From contig OY987227.1 of assembly GCA_963920705.1 (NCBI GenBank), positions 17,571,434 to 17,635,433 on the forward strand: DNA of 64,000 bases, read 5' to 3'. Shown here one piece after another: positions 1 to 11,255 of this stretch. The position numbers and the translations under genes were made by a program. Position 1 is the first letter of the stretch. Each line of letters opens with the position of its first letter. This DNA is from Odiellus spinosus. Its lineage: Eukaryota > Arthropoda > Arachnida > Opiliones > Phalangiidae. The notes below the pieces were generated by a model. It worked only from the letters and a program-made list of their open reading frames with translations. It was not told the DNA's origin and did no database searches.

Positions 1-1642
1 CTCACTTAATAATAAGAACCCAATTAAAGCTGTTTTCTTTGACGCATTTATTACTATCAAAGAAGGTCTGGGATGGTAGAACTAGAACAATGAAACCATA
101 GGGGTTTAGAATTACTCTGGTTTATATGTCCTGAGGCGATATTTATAGGGGCAATGAAGGCGAACTTTGATGGCAAGGATTCCCACCGATCGATTTCTAG
201 CCAAATGACCACGAAGGATTTGCGGCGCGACCAAAATCATTATCTTTATCGTGTCTAAAAAGGCCCTAAAACAAAGCTTAATCACCTACGGCCTAGTTTT
301 TCAAAACGCGGTCCCAAGATACAAGTTGAAATTCAATATATATAGAAATCAAAATCACCCAATGAAGATTACTAAAAAAACTATAGTATACCTCTAAGGA
401 TCTTTAAAAGTTGTTTTAAACTTTAACTTCTGCTTTAGATATTCTATCGATGTAAGGTTAATCGTTCCAATTCCTGGCAATGACTACTTTTTCTTTACAT
501 AGTTTAATATTGCATATCATTCCGCTCCAACCTTTTCCACTTAGTTAACACCACTTGGAGAGAATATAACCAAGGGCTCCATTTCAATGGGAATTTTATT
601 TTTTTAAATAAAATTGAAAAATCTACTGTTGCTTGTTTCATAACATATAAATAGACAATTAACCAAATATAGATATGTTTTGGAATAAAACCTACAAGAT
701 GCTTTTACTGGAGAGCCCCAATCAAATTTGGCTACAAAGTACGCGAGGATAGTAACAGAGGCTAATGCTGTATTTCCATGTTCTTATGAACTTCAATGAG
801 TTCTTGTTATAACTGAATTTCGAGTCACCTATGATCGACTACCCAATATTATCAAGCCTTTATTAGTGATCCCAGATGATAGTGTAATACTGATTTCGGG
901 AATTATGGAGTCACAAACGAGGTCATTGATAAGCTGATTATCGGAGAGATTATATACCTACGAGATACGTATATGTTGTAATTATACGTTTTAACCCAAA
1001 TAGATAAGTTCGCGAATATGATGAAGCCCTATATAATAACGTTAGTTACCAAACTCTATCTTCAACGAGTTGTATACGTATAATCTCCTGATTATAACAT
1101 AATTCCAACTGAAAGATTTGAATCTTACTTACCGTCGAAGGTCGAACTTGACTGGCAACGAAGATACGAAACGATTTTCAAATGAAATGGAAAACGTCTT
1201 CCGGTATTCGATCTGTAAATGAAAAAGAAGAAAAAACATTAAATATACCGATAAAAACTTTTCGAAGATAAAAAAAAGAACGCTTTTAGAAGGCGAGCTA
1301 AAAGTCAAGGCGTCCTTTTAAATTAATTCCAACCCCTCGTTTTTCCCTACAGTTGAAGTCAATGACTCGAAACAAAACTGTAAAACACACGATCGATATT
1401 CTTGTTTGAATTTCATTGTTCTTCTTTTTCTATTGGTCAAGAGCAACATAACCGCGGAGGAAGAGTTAAATATTAAAGAGACAGCTATACAGAACGATTG
1501 AAATCTAATTATTCATTATAGTTTTTTTCAGGAACTCCAAATGAAATTTGAGTAGTATTTTAGGGAAGATCGTTAAAAGAAGAACAAGACTCAATATATA
1601 TATATACTAATATATATTTGCACAACAGTAAACTAATCTCCC

Positions 1643-1692
1643 CAATACTACGTCACCACTATGGTCGCGACTCGCGAGGCTTTTATAGAGCC
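1643..1692 (+). repeat. Dispersed repeat (ACTATGGTCRCG / GGCTTTTATAGAGCC)
   Basis: ATACTACGTCACCACTATGG then TC, and GGCTTTTATAGAGCC, match the complement of 13708-13748 with a 7-bp length difference between the blocks. Confidence 0.55.
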
Positions 1693-3003
1693 TACTATTA
1701 ATTCTTCTAGTAGGTGATATGGTTGCGATTTCAACCAGCTAAGCCTAACTAGGGTGATAAAAATGTAAGAAAATCTAGAACTAACCATCGTTTAAAAATT
1801 CGTGAATGTTGGCACGGGTGATATTCCCAGACATAAATCTTCAAAAATTCGCAACTAATCAAAAAGATTAGCAGCAGATTTTCGGAGATTTATATCCATG
1901 TTTTTATCCATTATAGGCTTAGTAAGATAAAATTGCAAATTTGATGATTAACAGCAAATACTTAAGTGGTATTATAAAATAAATTGTGCTTTTAGATATC
2001 TTGTTGAAATGTTGCTTTGTCGTCACGAATTCAACTATGCCTATACATTAAAGATGCGCGAAAAGAAAAAGAATTGCCCTTTTCTCGTGCTATAGACTAA
2101 CAATTTCACGAGCTAGGTATAACCACAAGTAAATTATTCTTCCACAAACAAAGATATTTGAATTCCCACAGCAACCATGTTTTGACGTGGGTTATACTGA
2201 CACCAAAATGGCTAATGAAATGCGACATCCTACAGCCAATAATATTTATATATCATTGACAGTGCAGTGCTCAAAGGCTTACGACAAGGGAAGCTCAAAA
2301 CAAAGATATTTGAATGAATGTGGATTAAAATAGGTATATTGGTGTAGTATGGATGCAAACCTCGCTGTTATAGACTAGAATCCAGCTTTCAAAAATTCAT
2401 CGATCACTTTTAGTGAGATCTTTTTGACAAACAGGTATTCGAAATAAAATCAGTTTTGGTGGGAAATATTATTCGAGATAAGCAACTTGTTTGTACTGTA
2501 TCGCGAGAGAGAAAGGTTGAGAGATAGAGGTATGACGCGAATTTAAAACACTACTGTCAACTTAGAGAGGAATATTTGAGAAAGAGAATAAGGTGAGTAA
2601 CGCAGGGAGCCCAGCAAAATATTTCGATTCCTTATAGGTTTATTGTTTCCAAGTGCTTTTCACTTCCCAAGGGACTCTCGCAATAAAAAGCGAGTATTTA
2701 ATTGAATTATAAAATTGCTAGCTATTACCCGTCAAAAATGACGGACTTTTTTATATATACGTTATAATTTCTGAAATTCCTCTTTCTTTTCAGTTCTATA
2801 GAAAATTACCTTTGACAGCGGCCGCAGCTGTTCATAACGGAGTTTTCCTTCACTTAATTATAATTTAATACAAGAAATAAAATTTATTTAACTTAAAAGC
2901 TTGTTAAACATTGTAATAAACAATCTCTCTCAAAACTAAGCTTAAATAAAGCAGCTCGTTTACAATAAAAACGTGTTCAAGAGGATGAACTACTTCTCTT
3001 GAT

Positions 3004-3036
3004 TAAGTTTAACATCGTGTATCAATTTGCTTCGGC
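3004..3036 (-). repeat. Dispersed 45-bp motif, copy 1
   Basis: On the minus strand this reads GAAGCAAATTGATACACGAT then GTTAAACTTAATC. It matches the consensus core GCGGATTRATACACAATGTT seen elsewhere in the window. Unit function unknown. Confidence 0.45.
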
Positions 3037-3840
3037 TTTTCTCATTTTGCTAACGTCGCGTTTAAAGTTTAGCGTTAGTGTCTAACAGACGGTTATTGTT
3101 GCATAGAGAATTATACTGTACATTTGATTTTAAATAAAACAATTAAAATAATTTTACAACGACCAACATAGAATGACTTCATTCTCTGACCTTTCCAAGT
3201 GGAAATCATCGGCTATTACGCTCCTAACATAAGCAGGTGGTGGTGATTTCTTTTAGAAACGGAGATATAATGTCTGACGATGACTCGCGTTTGTAATGAC
3301 TATAGCTTCGGACGTAACGAGGTAAACTAGGGCTATTGTGTATAGATGCATGGTTGATATAGATGAATGGGATCCCGAGAGTCTCGAAAACGAAAAGAGA
3401 AACGATTATGGATAAACAAAAAAATATATATATACATTAAGCGTTAACAAAGGCATCGGGGAAAGCCCACGCAGTAAGCGTGTGGGCGCCCGCAGCCGGA
3501 GTGAAATGAGAAAACCTTTTCGCTTTTCATTTCCCGTCGTTCTATATATGAACAATCCCCTCTATTCCGTCAGATGTAGCAATGTAAATGAATGTGAGAA
3601 AAAATATGAGGGTCCTTGAGAGATGCTAAAAATTGAATGCCAATTCTTGTCTCAATATACCTTTAAATTATTAGCTAATATTTCGTTATTGTAATAATTT
3701 TCCTGGGGTTTCCACAAGATTATACCCCCCTTTCATTATAATTCAGACTATAAGTCATTTGTTGATGGCTGAAATAATATGATTGGCCCGAAATTGGTGA
3801 TTCTGAAAATAAACTCAAACGCTGATCCATTTTTAACTTT

Positions 3841-3945
3841 TCCTTAGCATTTTCAGTCAAATTATCAATTTATTTAACTTTCCCCTGATCTTCTGGTTAA
3901 TTTTTCGAATTCCCTGACTATTCCAGGTTTTTCTTGACTGTGGGG
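3841..3945 (+). repeat. AATTCCCTGACT-type interspersed repeat
   Basis: Contains TTTCCCCTGATCTTC, GAATTCCCTGACTATTCCAG and TTTTTCTTGACT. Very similar phrases occur at 55371-55435, marking a shared old repeat. Confidence 0.45.
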
Positions 3946-4667
3946 AACAACTAATGATACGAGACAAAATCTTATTCTCAAGCTTTATTATACCGTGACC
4001 TCCGGAATCTCTATTTTTGTCAATATTATTTTACAGATTTTGACGAAAAAATATATCCTGGGATAAGAAAATTTTCTTCGCGTAAGAACTAAAGAAGAGG
4101 GATCCTCGAAACAAGGGTCTTTTTTTTCTAGAGGATAAAAAAAACTTTTTCGTTACACCATTATTTATCTCTGAGTTGTTTACACTTTTATAAGGCGAAA
4201 AGAAACAAGGATGCCCCGAGAATCAATATTTCCCTCTTCCGAAAAGGACATTGTACATAACATAACGGCTTAGAAAGACGCTTAGATTTAAAGTGATAGT
4301 GACAAGTTTTCTTTCTCGTAAAAATGAAACGGGAACGTTTCCTGCATTTTTATGTCTATTAGATGAGCCAAGAAAGGATCAATAATCAGGGCTGATCAAC
4401 GTATCATAATCAGTCCTATGTTTCCCTTACATATTGGTTCTAGATAATCAAATTTCGAATAAACTATGGTCAGTATTACCTTGATATTTCAGACCGTGTT
4501 ACAACCAACAATTGACAGTGTATGGGAAGTCAAGCAATCCCTTATGATTTGTTGATATCGATACCATAGAAAAGCTAGTTATAAACGAATAGCTTTAGGA
4601 GATAGCGCAGATAAATTGGGTTACTTTGGGGACGAACACCGAATCAGTGGAGTTGTCCCAATTGTCA

Positions 4668-4713
4668 AAGCTGAGGCGTATTGTTACAGAATGCTAAACA
4701 TCAAAGGAAAGAA
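4668..4713 (+). repeat. Dispersed 45-bp motif, copy 2
   Basis: AAGCTGAGGCGTATTGTTAC then AGAATGCTAAACATC, followed by AAAGGAAAGAAG. The downstream purine tail is shared with the 16.7 kb copy (AAGGAAAAGGTAG). Confidence 0.5.
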
Positions 4714-5087
4714 GTCGGGACAACTCTCCTCGAACAAGAGTACAAATACACCACCGCTTCTCCTTTATTTCTTCAATGGTAAAATGTAATTGTTGGTTCG
4801 CAAGAAAAAGTAGATTTTTATATAAAAATTCGTTTATAATTCGCAAACATCGGGATACTGAGACTTTAAATAGGGGGAAAAAAATGGGTACAAGAAGTAT
4901 TCATTTCCGATGTTTTGAAACGTCCATCAAAAATGCCTATATTTATTCCGGTTAAGGGTACATGCAAGAGATGGTGGATTGAAATGAATTATGTAAGCTT
5001 AACCTCGGGCAGAAATATCGCTATGTATGTATACCGTACACTCTTATCGTTTCCGAGCCATTATTTCCTAAAGTTTACAACGAATGT

Positions 5088-5130
5088 CGAAGCTGTGGCG
5101 GATTAATACAGGATATTAAACGTCATAAAC
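5088..5130 (+). repeat. Dispersed 45-bp motif, copy 3
   Basis: AGCTGTGGCGGATTAATACA then GGATATTAAACGTC. It lies 420 bp from copy 2 in the same orientation. Confidence 0.55.
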
Positions 5131-5863
5131 AATAAAAATAGTTTCGCGAACTGTTGTCTAACAGAAGAATAGTAGCCGGATTGAAAATTGGAAAAATATT
5201 CTTTAGATATGCAAATTTTGGCACTCATCCTATTTTAATACAAAGAAAAATATTCGTACTTCTTTATCATAAAAGTTTTTCAGCTCCAGTGCCCTTTGAG
5301 ATTTAAAAATAAAAAAAAAGATGCAAAAACACCATATTTTGAAATTTCTGACATAAAAATTTATGTAGATATTATCAAAACCATAAGTAATATATTAAGT
5401 ATGACACTTTCCATTGTTTCAATGCTAAATTTCTCAATCAATGTGTGTGCGTTTCATTGTGAACGATAATGTTAAGGGTTACTTAAAGATATATTTAACC
5501 AATCATAGCTAATGAATGGAAAATTTCTCGGCTGCTTCTTTATGTGTATGACAAAAAAAGACGTGATGTAAGTTAAGGATTTGGCTACTGACTTCCAATG
5601 GCTTGTATGTGGTAATTTCAAAGGAAACAACGTAATATTATTGGTTCTAAATAGTCGTCTCTTACTCTTATTAGGGTTGTGATTGAGACGAGGATTGATC
5701 ACTACTGGGGTCTCTATCACGACCAATTTTGACTCGAAACAATTTGGATGACGAATATAATGCTGCGCTTCGAAACACACCGTGATGAAAGGGAAAATTG
5801 AGTTATTTTCCAAAAATATTTTCTTGTTTAGAGAAAACGTCATGGAATGTTTTAAAAAAAGCC

Positions 5864-5869
5864 TTTATT
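5864..5869 (-). terminator. Putative polyadenylation signal AATAAA
   Basis: On the minus strand AATAAA occurs about 35 bases after the stop codon of the nonapeptide-repeat gene, the first such hexamer downstream. The position fits a short 3' UTR. The hexamer is frequent by chance in AT-rich DNA. Confidence 0.4.
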
Positions 5870-5903
5870 TAACGAATTTTTTAAGGTTGACAAAATTTTG
5901 ATC

Positions 5904-8189
5904 TTAAGCGTAAAATGGATAAACAAGAGCTAAAAAAATCATAATAAAACAAATCATTACACACATATCTATAAATCCAGGCTGCTTTTTTTCCTTCGCC
6001 AGTTTGTTCAGTTGGTCTTCGTGATCTCGAATCTCTTCAAGTATTTGTTGACACTTGAATATAGCTTCATCCACTCTGACGTTACTTTCGTTATGAAGGT
6101 TCTCGATACGTTCGCATTTCTCGATCAAACGAGTGGAATAGCCTTGACAGGCGCTCTCGAGGTTTTTGAGTCGCTCAGTCATCATCGATACTTCAGTCAA
6201 AGTTAATTCTGACTTCGTGACCCAGAAATCCATAGTCTCATCGTCAGACAAATCATCAGCGATACAACTGATAATATTAGCCACACTTTCATCAATATTT
6301 TGTAAAAGATTACTTAGACGTTCTAGTTTGGCACATTCCGAGCTTAGTTCCGGAATAATATTATCCACATTTACATCAATATTTTGTAAAAGTTTACGTA
6401 AATGTGCTAGTTTGGTATATTCCGAGGCCAGATCCAGGGCCGGATCAATACTGACTCCGTTGACCTTATCCGCGAATGATTTCGAATCGTCTTCACCGCA
6501 CTGAAATTTCGGATCATGTTCACGGGACTGAAATTTTGGATCATCTTCATCGGACTGAAATTTCGGATCATCTTCATCGGACTGAAATTTCGGATCATCT
6601 TCATCGGACTGAAATTTCGGATCATCTTCATCGGACTGAAATTTCGGATCATCTTCATCGGACTGAAATTTCGGATCATCTTCATCGGACTGAAATTTCG
6701 GATCATCTTCATCGGACTGAAATTTCGGATCATCTTCTTCGGACTGAAATTTCGGATCATCTTCTTCGGACTGTAATTTCGAATTTTCTTCGGGCTGAAA
6801 TTTCGAATCACCTTCATCGGACAAAAATTTCGGTTCATCTTCCTCGGAGGAAAATTTCGAATCACCTTCCTCAAACGCCGATTTCGAGTCAATTTCATCG
6901 GACGCCAATTTCGAGTCAATTTCATCGGACGCCAATTTCGAGTCAATTTCATCGGACGCCAATTTCGAGTCAATTTCATCGGACGCCAATTTCGAGTCAT
7001 TTTCATCGGACGCCAATTTCGAGTCATTTTCATCGGACGCCAATTTCGAGTCATTTTCATCGGACGCCAATTTCGAGTCATTTTCATCGGACGCCAATTT
7101 CGAGTCATTTTCATCGGACGCCAATTTCGAGTCATTTTCATCGGACGCCAATTTCGAGTCATTTTCATCGGACGCCAATTTCGAGTCATTTTCATCGGAC
7201 GCCAATTTCGAGTCATCTTCATCGGACGCCAATTTCGAGTCATCTTCATCGGACGCCAATTTCGAGTCATCTTCATCGGACGCCAATTTCGAGTCATCTT
7301 CATCGGACGCCAATTTCGAGTCATCTTCATCGGACGCCAATTTCGAGTCATCTTCATCGGACGCCAATTTCGAGTCATCTTCATCGGACGCCAATTTCGA
7401 GTCATCTTCATCGGACGCCAATTTCGAGTCATCTTCATCGGACGCCAATTTCGAGTCATCTTCATCGGACGCCAATTTCGAGTCATCTTCATCGGACGCC
7501 AATTTCGAGTCATCTTCATCGGACGCCAATTTCGAGTCATCTTCCTCGGACGCCAATTTCGAGTCAACTTCCTCGGACGCCAATTTCGAGTCAACTTCCT
7601 CGGATGCCAATTTCGAGTCATCTCTATCGGACGCCAATTTCGAGTCATCTCTATCGGACGCCAATTTCGAGTCATCTCTATCGGACGCCAATTTCGAGTC
7701 ATCTCTATCGGACGCCAATTTCGAGTCATCTTTATCGGACGCCAATTTCGAGTCATCTTTATCGGACGCCAATTTCGAGTCATCTCTATCGGACGCCAAT
7801 TTCGAGTCATCTTTATCGGACGCCAATTTATAATCATCGTTCTTGAACGCCAATTTAGAACCCTCTTCTTCGGAGGGCAATTTAGAATCCTCAGTATTGA
7901 ACTCCAATTTAGAATCCTCTTTATTGGACGCGAACTTTAACTGATCTTCCTCCGACGCCAATTTCAAATCCTCTTTCTCGGACGCCAATTTCAAATCCTC
8001 TTTCTCGGACGCCAATTTCAAATCATCTTCGAACGCTAATTTAAAATTCTCTTTCTTGGTCGCCAATTTCAAATCATCTTCGAACGCTAATTTAAAATTC
8101 TCTTTCTTGGTCGCCAATTTCGAATCAACTTCCTCGGACGCCAATAAAGAACCTAGCGTATTTGTAACTTCGAAAACTTGCGAATCCAT
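5904..8189 (-). CDS. Acidic nonapeptide-repeat protein with coiled-coil region and C-terminal membrane anchor
   Basis: A 761-residue open frame; family not recognised. Residues about 15-570 are roughly 60 tandem nonamers: an upstream block of type KLASDEDDS (variants with DK, DR, EV, EN and EI), then a block of type KFQSDEDDP. The repeats are very acidic and probably extended or disordered (inference). Residues about 586-735 are leucine-rich and predicted helical, with two diverged 28-residue copies sharing LLQNID and NII. The last 23 residues (FIDMCVMICFIMIFLALVYP then FYA) form one hydrophobic segment reaching almost to the stop, as in tail-anchored proteins of the ER, nuclear envelope or mitochondrial outer membrane. 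It lacks the proline-rich end of KASH proteins. The start is chosen because an in-frame TGA lies two codons upstream and the context is aaATGg. No signal peptide and no intron are seen. An AATAAA lies about 35 bases past the stop. Coding status is well supported by length and a non-repetitive tail; function is unknown. Confidence 0.8.
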   Translation of the reverse strand: MDSQVFEVTNTLGSLLASEEVDSKLATKKENFKLAFEDDLKLATKKENFKLAFEDDLKLASEKEDLKLASEKEDLKLASEEDQLKFASNKEDSKLEFNTEDSKLPSEEEGSKLAFKNDDYKLASDKDDSKLASDRDDSKLASDKDDSKLASDKDDSKLASDRDDSKLASDRDDSKLASDRDDSKLASDRDDSKLASEEVDSKLASEEVDSKLASEEDDSKLASDEDDSKLASDEDDSKLASDEDDSKLASDEDDSKLASDEDDSKLASDEDDSKLASDEDDSKLASDEDDSKLASDEDDSKLASDEDDSKLASDEDDSKLASDEDDSKLASDENDSKLASDENDSKLASDENDSKLASDENDSKLASDENDSKLASDENDSKLASDENDSKLASDENDSKLASDEIDSKLASDEIDSKLASDEIDSKLASDEIDSKSAFEEGDSKFSSEEDEPKFLSDEGDSKFQPEENSKLQSEEDDPKFQSEEDDPKFQSDEDDPKFQSDEDDPKFQSDEDDPKFQSDEDDPKFQSDEDDPKFQSDEDDPKFQSDEDDPKFQSREHDPKFQCGEDDSKSFADKVNGVSIDPALDLASEYTKLAHLRKLLQNIDVNVDNIIPELSSECAKLERLSNLLQNIDESVANIISCIADDLSDDETMDFWVTKSELTLTEVSMMTERLKNLESACQGYSTRLIEKCERIENLHNESNVRVDEAIFKCQQILEEIRDHEDQLNKLAKEKKQPGFIDMCVMICFIMIFLALVYPFYA
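6291..6432 (-). repeat. 84-bp internal coding duplication (LLQNID repeat)
   Basis: Two copies of a 28-codon segment lie exactly 84 bp apart (ATCAATATTT at 6291 and 6375). Both encode L-x-SE-x-x-KL-x-x-L-x-x-LLQNID followed by NII. This lies between the nonamer array and the anchor, and the leucine spacing suggests amphipathic helices, perhaps for self-association. Confidence 0.7.
6480..8150 (-). repeat. 27-bp coding minisatellite (about 60 units)
   Basis: Units of exactly 27 bp, nine codons, run almost without interruption. Centre units (about 6890-7820) are nearly identical and encode KLASDEDDS-type nonamers. Lower-coordinate units (about 6485-6780) encode KFQSDEDDP. Units near the gene start (7830-8150) are more diverged. 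Variants occur in runs (for example eight EN units next to four EI units), the pattern expected from local unit duplication. A few units are one codon short (KLAFEDDL, KFQPEENS) but keep the frame. Confidence 0.9.
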
Positions 8190-8838
8190 TTCAGTTCAGG
8201 TAATTTAAAATCCTTGACAATACTCAAACGAGTATAGAAAAGTCGATCTAGTTTGGACGCTAAGCCTAATTTTTTTCTGTTTATGAAATATCTTTACTCG
8301 CGTGTTTTGAGCGTCACTAAAGCAGATTGTTTGCACGCGCGAAATGGAGCGTTTTCCATTACGCAGTTTAAAATTTAGACGTATCAAAGTGGAGAATTTG
8401 TTGCGCGCTAGTATTTGAAACCCTCGCGCCAATTTCAAATCCAGAAAACTCGTACTTAGATGACAAAAACTGACAATCATATTTCAAAACATTATCAACA
8501 TTGGGTTTTTTATTTAACGTTTTAAATTAATTTTATATACGAAAATGTTCAACTCGTTAAAAAACTTGTTTACTAACCTAAGGTAATTTGGATAAAAATC
8601 TCGGAAGCTCGATGCATTATTTACGCGGTCTGAATTAAAAATTCATACTATCTCGAGAGAGGGATATTTTGAGGTTGCACCTACAAAGGGGGTCCCTAAA
8701 ATGGATACTTAATATTCAAGAAGGATATAATATATAAAACAGAGCGGAAAATAAATATTCCAATCGCGGGAAGTGCTATTCCTACGAATTATAACTTTAA
8801 CCGGGAAAGTTTCTTTGGGGGATGGAGAAAGAAAGAAA

Positions 8839-8870
8839 AAAATAATAATAATAATAATAAAAAAAAAAAG
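8839..8870 (+). repeat. (AAT)n then poly(A) microsatellite
   Basis: About eight AAT units followed by a short A run. Simple sequence upstream of the repeat-protein gene. Confidence 0.8.
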
Positions 8871-9675
8871 CACATTCCGCTAAAAGGCGCGCAAAAGTTC
8901 GTTTCAAATAGAGTATTCTACGATGAAATGGTTTTACCATCTAAGTGAAAGTAAAGAAAGAACGCAATAAGTTGGCGTATGTAAAAGTTTCGAGGCTAAA
9001 CCCTATAGTTTCCGCTTTAATTCGATGCTCTTTCTACATAAGCGAAGAATTGTTTAGCCGAAAAGGAAATTCGAGTATCGCCCATTCGCCCTTCTGCGCG
9101 CAGTTTTCCCGGCGATTTTATCCGGAGAAAACTTTTCTATAATTTCTATTTAGTTTCCGGTTTCGAACACTATACTCCCAAATAAAATCGCCTTTACATT
9201 TATATTAAAGATAAAGACTCGTGGAAACATTACGGATTACTCTAACAAAATATATTTTTAAAGGAATTTAGTGTAGTTCTCTTCTCAAGAGTTGATCTTA
9301 GAAAAACCATTTAAGAAATCATTAATAGAAAGAACTTATGTACCTAAGAACATGTGGGCAAAACACATCCTGGTATACTTGATCTGTAGATTCGTCAAAA
9401 ATCATTTAAATTAAAAATAGTGAATTAAAATCCGAATCTATTGTCGTTAAAGTATACACGCAACCGAGGTGTCGGACACTTGACATTACGGGATTTTAGG
9501 ATTATGAAGAGAATTTGAGATTTTAAAGTTGTTTTTTTGGGAGAGATTTTGAAATTTCAATGTTTATTTCCCGCAAGGAACGTTCAGAGATTTAGATTTT
9601 GGCCCAAGTGTACGGGATTTTGCCAAGTGTCGGACCCCTCACGCGAAACCTGACTCATTTCAGGTAAAATAACGA

Positions 9676-9722
9676 AAGCTAATGCGGATTAATACACAAT
9701 GTTAAACCCAATAAGGATGAAA
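9676..9722 (+). repeat. Dispersed 45-bp motif, copy 4
   Basis: AAGCTAATGCGGATTAATAC then ACAATGTTAAACCC and a purine-rich tail. This is one of the closest matches to the consensus. Confidence 0.6.
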
Positions 9723-11120
9723 AAGTTAATATAACGGGAGTCCTTCGAAAATCCGTTTTGTCCAGTTTCACGCTTAGTATTTAGTCGGAGTTTAAATCGC
9801 GTTTAAAGATAGCCCACGCACTCCTGTCTCTATAAGAAAATAATTGTAGACGAGATCACGTAGTTTTGTACGAGTTGAAACCTAAAGCTGATCCAACTTT
9901 TGGGAAGAAGCGAGTTCTCTTTTTATTTTTATACTTCCGCCGGGTTGGACTCTGATCAAGAGCTTCCGCTTCGTTACATCCGGGATAAGGGTGGTCGCTG
10001 CTAGAGAGCGAAGGAATACGACAGTGTATGGTAACTGACTGCGGCGAAGGGACAACAGAAAAGACATTCGGTGAAGGATAAAAGGATCATTTAGTTCAGC
10101 GCAGCTAGTTCTCCAAGAGTTAAGGAAAACTTGGTTCCCAAGGGAAAAGAACAGAAGAGACAAAACCGATAAAGCCTATTTACCAGTCACTTTAAAGACC
10201 CAAAACGAAAAACAATGGATTAAGTATATATGAAAGAATTGGTCATGGAAAAATATTTTGGAGTTTTGTAGCGTAAAGGTCTCAGAAAACTAAATCGTCC
10301 AAGATTTGGATGCGGGAAACCTAACCTATATGCCTAAACATAACTTACTAATAAAGTAACTTTTGATAACTGACGGAAAATATTACTTGTATGTTTAATG
10401 GCTGCAAACCTTTTTCAGTGCACGCCAAAAACTGGGAAGGAAAAAATAATGAACGTATAGGAAGGATACTAGGTCGAATGGGTTGTATAAAATCCATACT
10501 TAATGGCAGCCCGCGCACCAAGACGAAGAAAATGACCTATGGAAAACGCGGTTTATAGATACAAATTCTACAGTCATAATCACGAGCAGTATATCGAAAA
10601 TGTAAATGATATTTAAGTATACCGCTAACCAAAGTTAAACCGCTTTGTACACTATATACACCCAGCCAAATGTTCATCCCGCATGAAGGAAGGACACGCC
10701 TCCTTTTGAATGAAAATAGAAGAAAAAACACTTATAACAAAATCGATAGCCGGAAGGTCTAAGTCTGATATTGAAGGGGAAAAAAGAGGCGAAGAGGTGG
10801 AAAACCTATATATGTCATGCACATCGAGAAAGTGAAAACGCTAATATTAGTATAGTAATCGATGTTCTTATAAAAGGACCGCTACCGTCCAACTACACGG
10901 TGACGGTGTGAAAGAAAATGTCGCAATAATTGTTTCCTCTAAAGGGAAAACCTCACGAAAATTATTTAAGGTAAGAAAATCGAGGCTCAGTGCCAATTCC
11001 CTCAAGGAGTAAGCGCGCAAGGCGGCAATTTGCCGACCCGTCTTTGTTTAAAATATTCTCAAGGCAAAAAACGACATAATTAGCGAGATTTCAGCTAATT
11101 ATCAAAGTATAGGTTGCCTA

Positions 11121-11255
11121 ATACCCTCTTTGGACGAGGCGCAATAAGGCGGTTTAATCAGATTTAACCGAGGTTCACATAGCCTTCTCAGTTCAATAAA
11201 CCTCGGTTAAATATGATTAAACCTCGGTTAATTATGCCTCGTCTGAAGAGGGTAT
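11121..11255. repeat. Nested inverted repeat (fold-back unit)
   Basis: The outer arms ATACCCTCTTTGGACGAGGC (11121-11140) and GCCTCGTCTGAAGAGGGTAT (11236-11255) pair with few mismatches. Inner arms around AACCGAGGTT (11151-11175) pair with 11199-11223, and an extra AACCTCGGTTAA copy follows. This is probably a small fold-back transposon; no target duplication was resolved. Confidence 0.65.

Larger units (their letters stand above)
1..5860. other. Non-coding AT-rich region
   Basis: No gene is supported; open frames of 60-120 residues look random. It holds the repeats at 1.64, 3.0, 3.85, 4.67 and 5.09 kb and a TA-rich stretch at 1.6 kb. The 123-residue minus frame at 5472-5843 has no recognisable domain. 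Confidence 0.6.
8190..11120. other. Upstream flank of the repeat-protein gene, no further gene seen
   Basis: The 300 bp above the start should hold the 5' UTR and promoter of the minus-strand gene. No TATA box or initiator could be assigned with confidence. A minus-strand frame at 9882-10163 (93 residues) is unrecognised. Confidence 0.5.

Noticed and set aside
6407-7846. Long alternative open frames of 476 and 456 codons over the repeat array
   Set aside because: They arise because a 27-bp unit lacking stops stays open in other frames; they have no non-repetitive domain.
6480-8150. Regular 27-bp repeats as a possible CRISPR array
   Set aside because: There are no spacers; units are contiguous, coding and drift gradually, in an intron-bearing animal genome.
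9882-10163. 93-residue minus-strand frame
   Set aside because: No recognisable domain, splice partner or family resemblance; length is within chance expectation.
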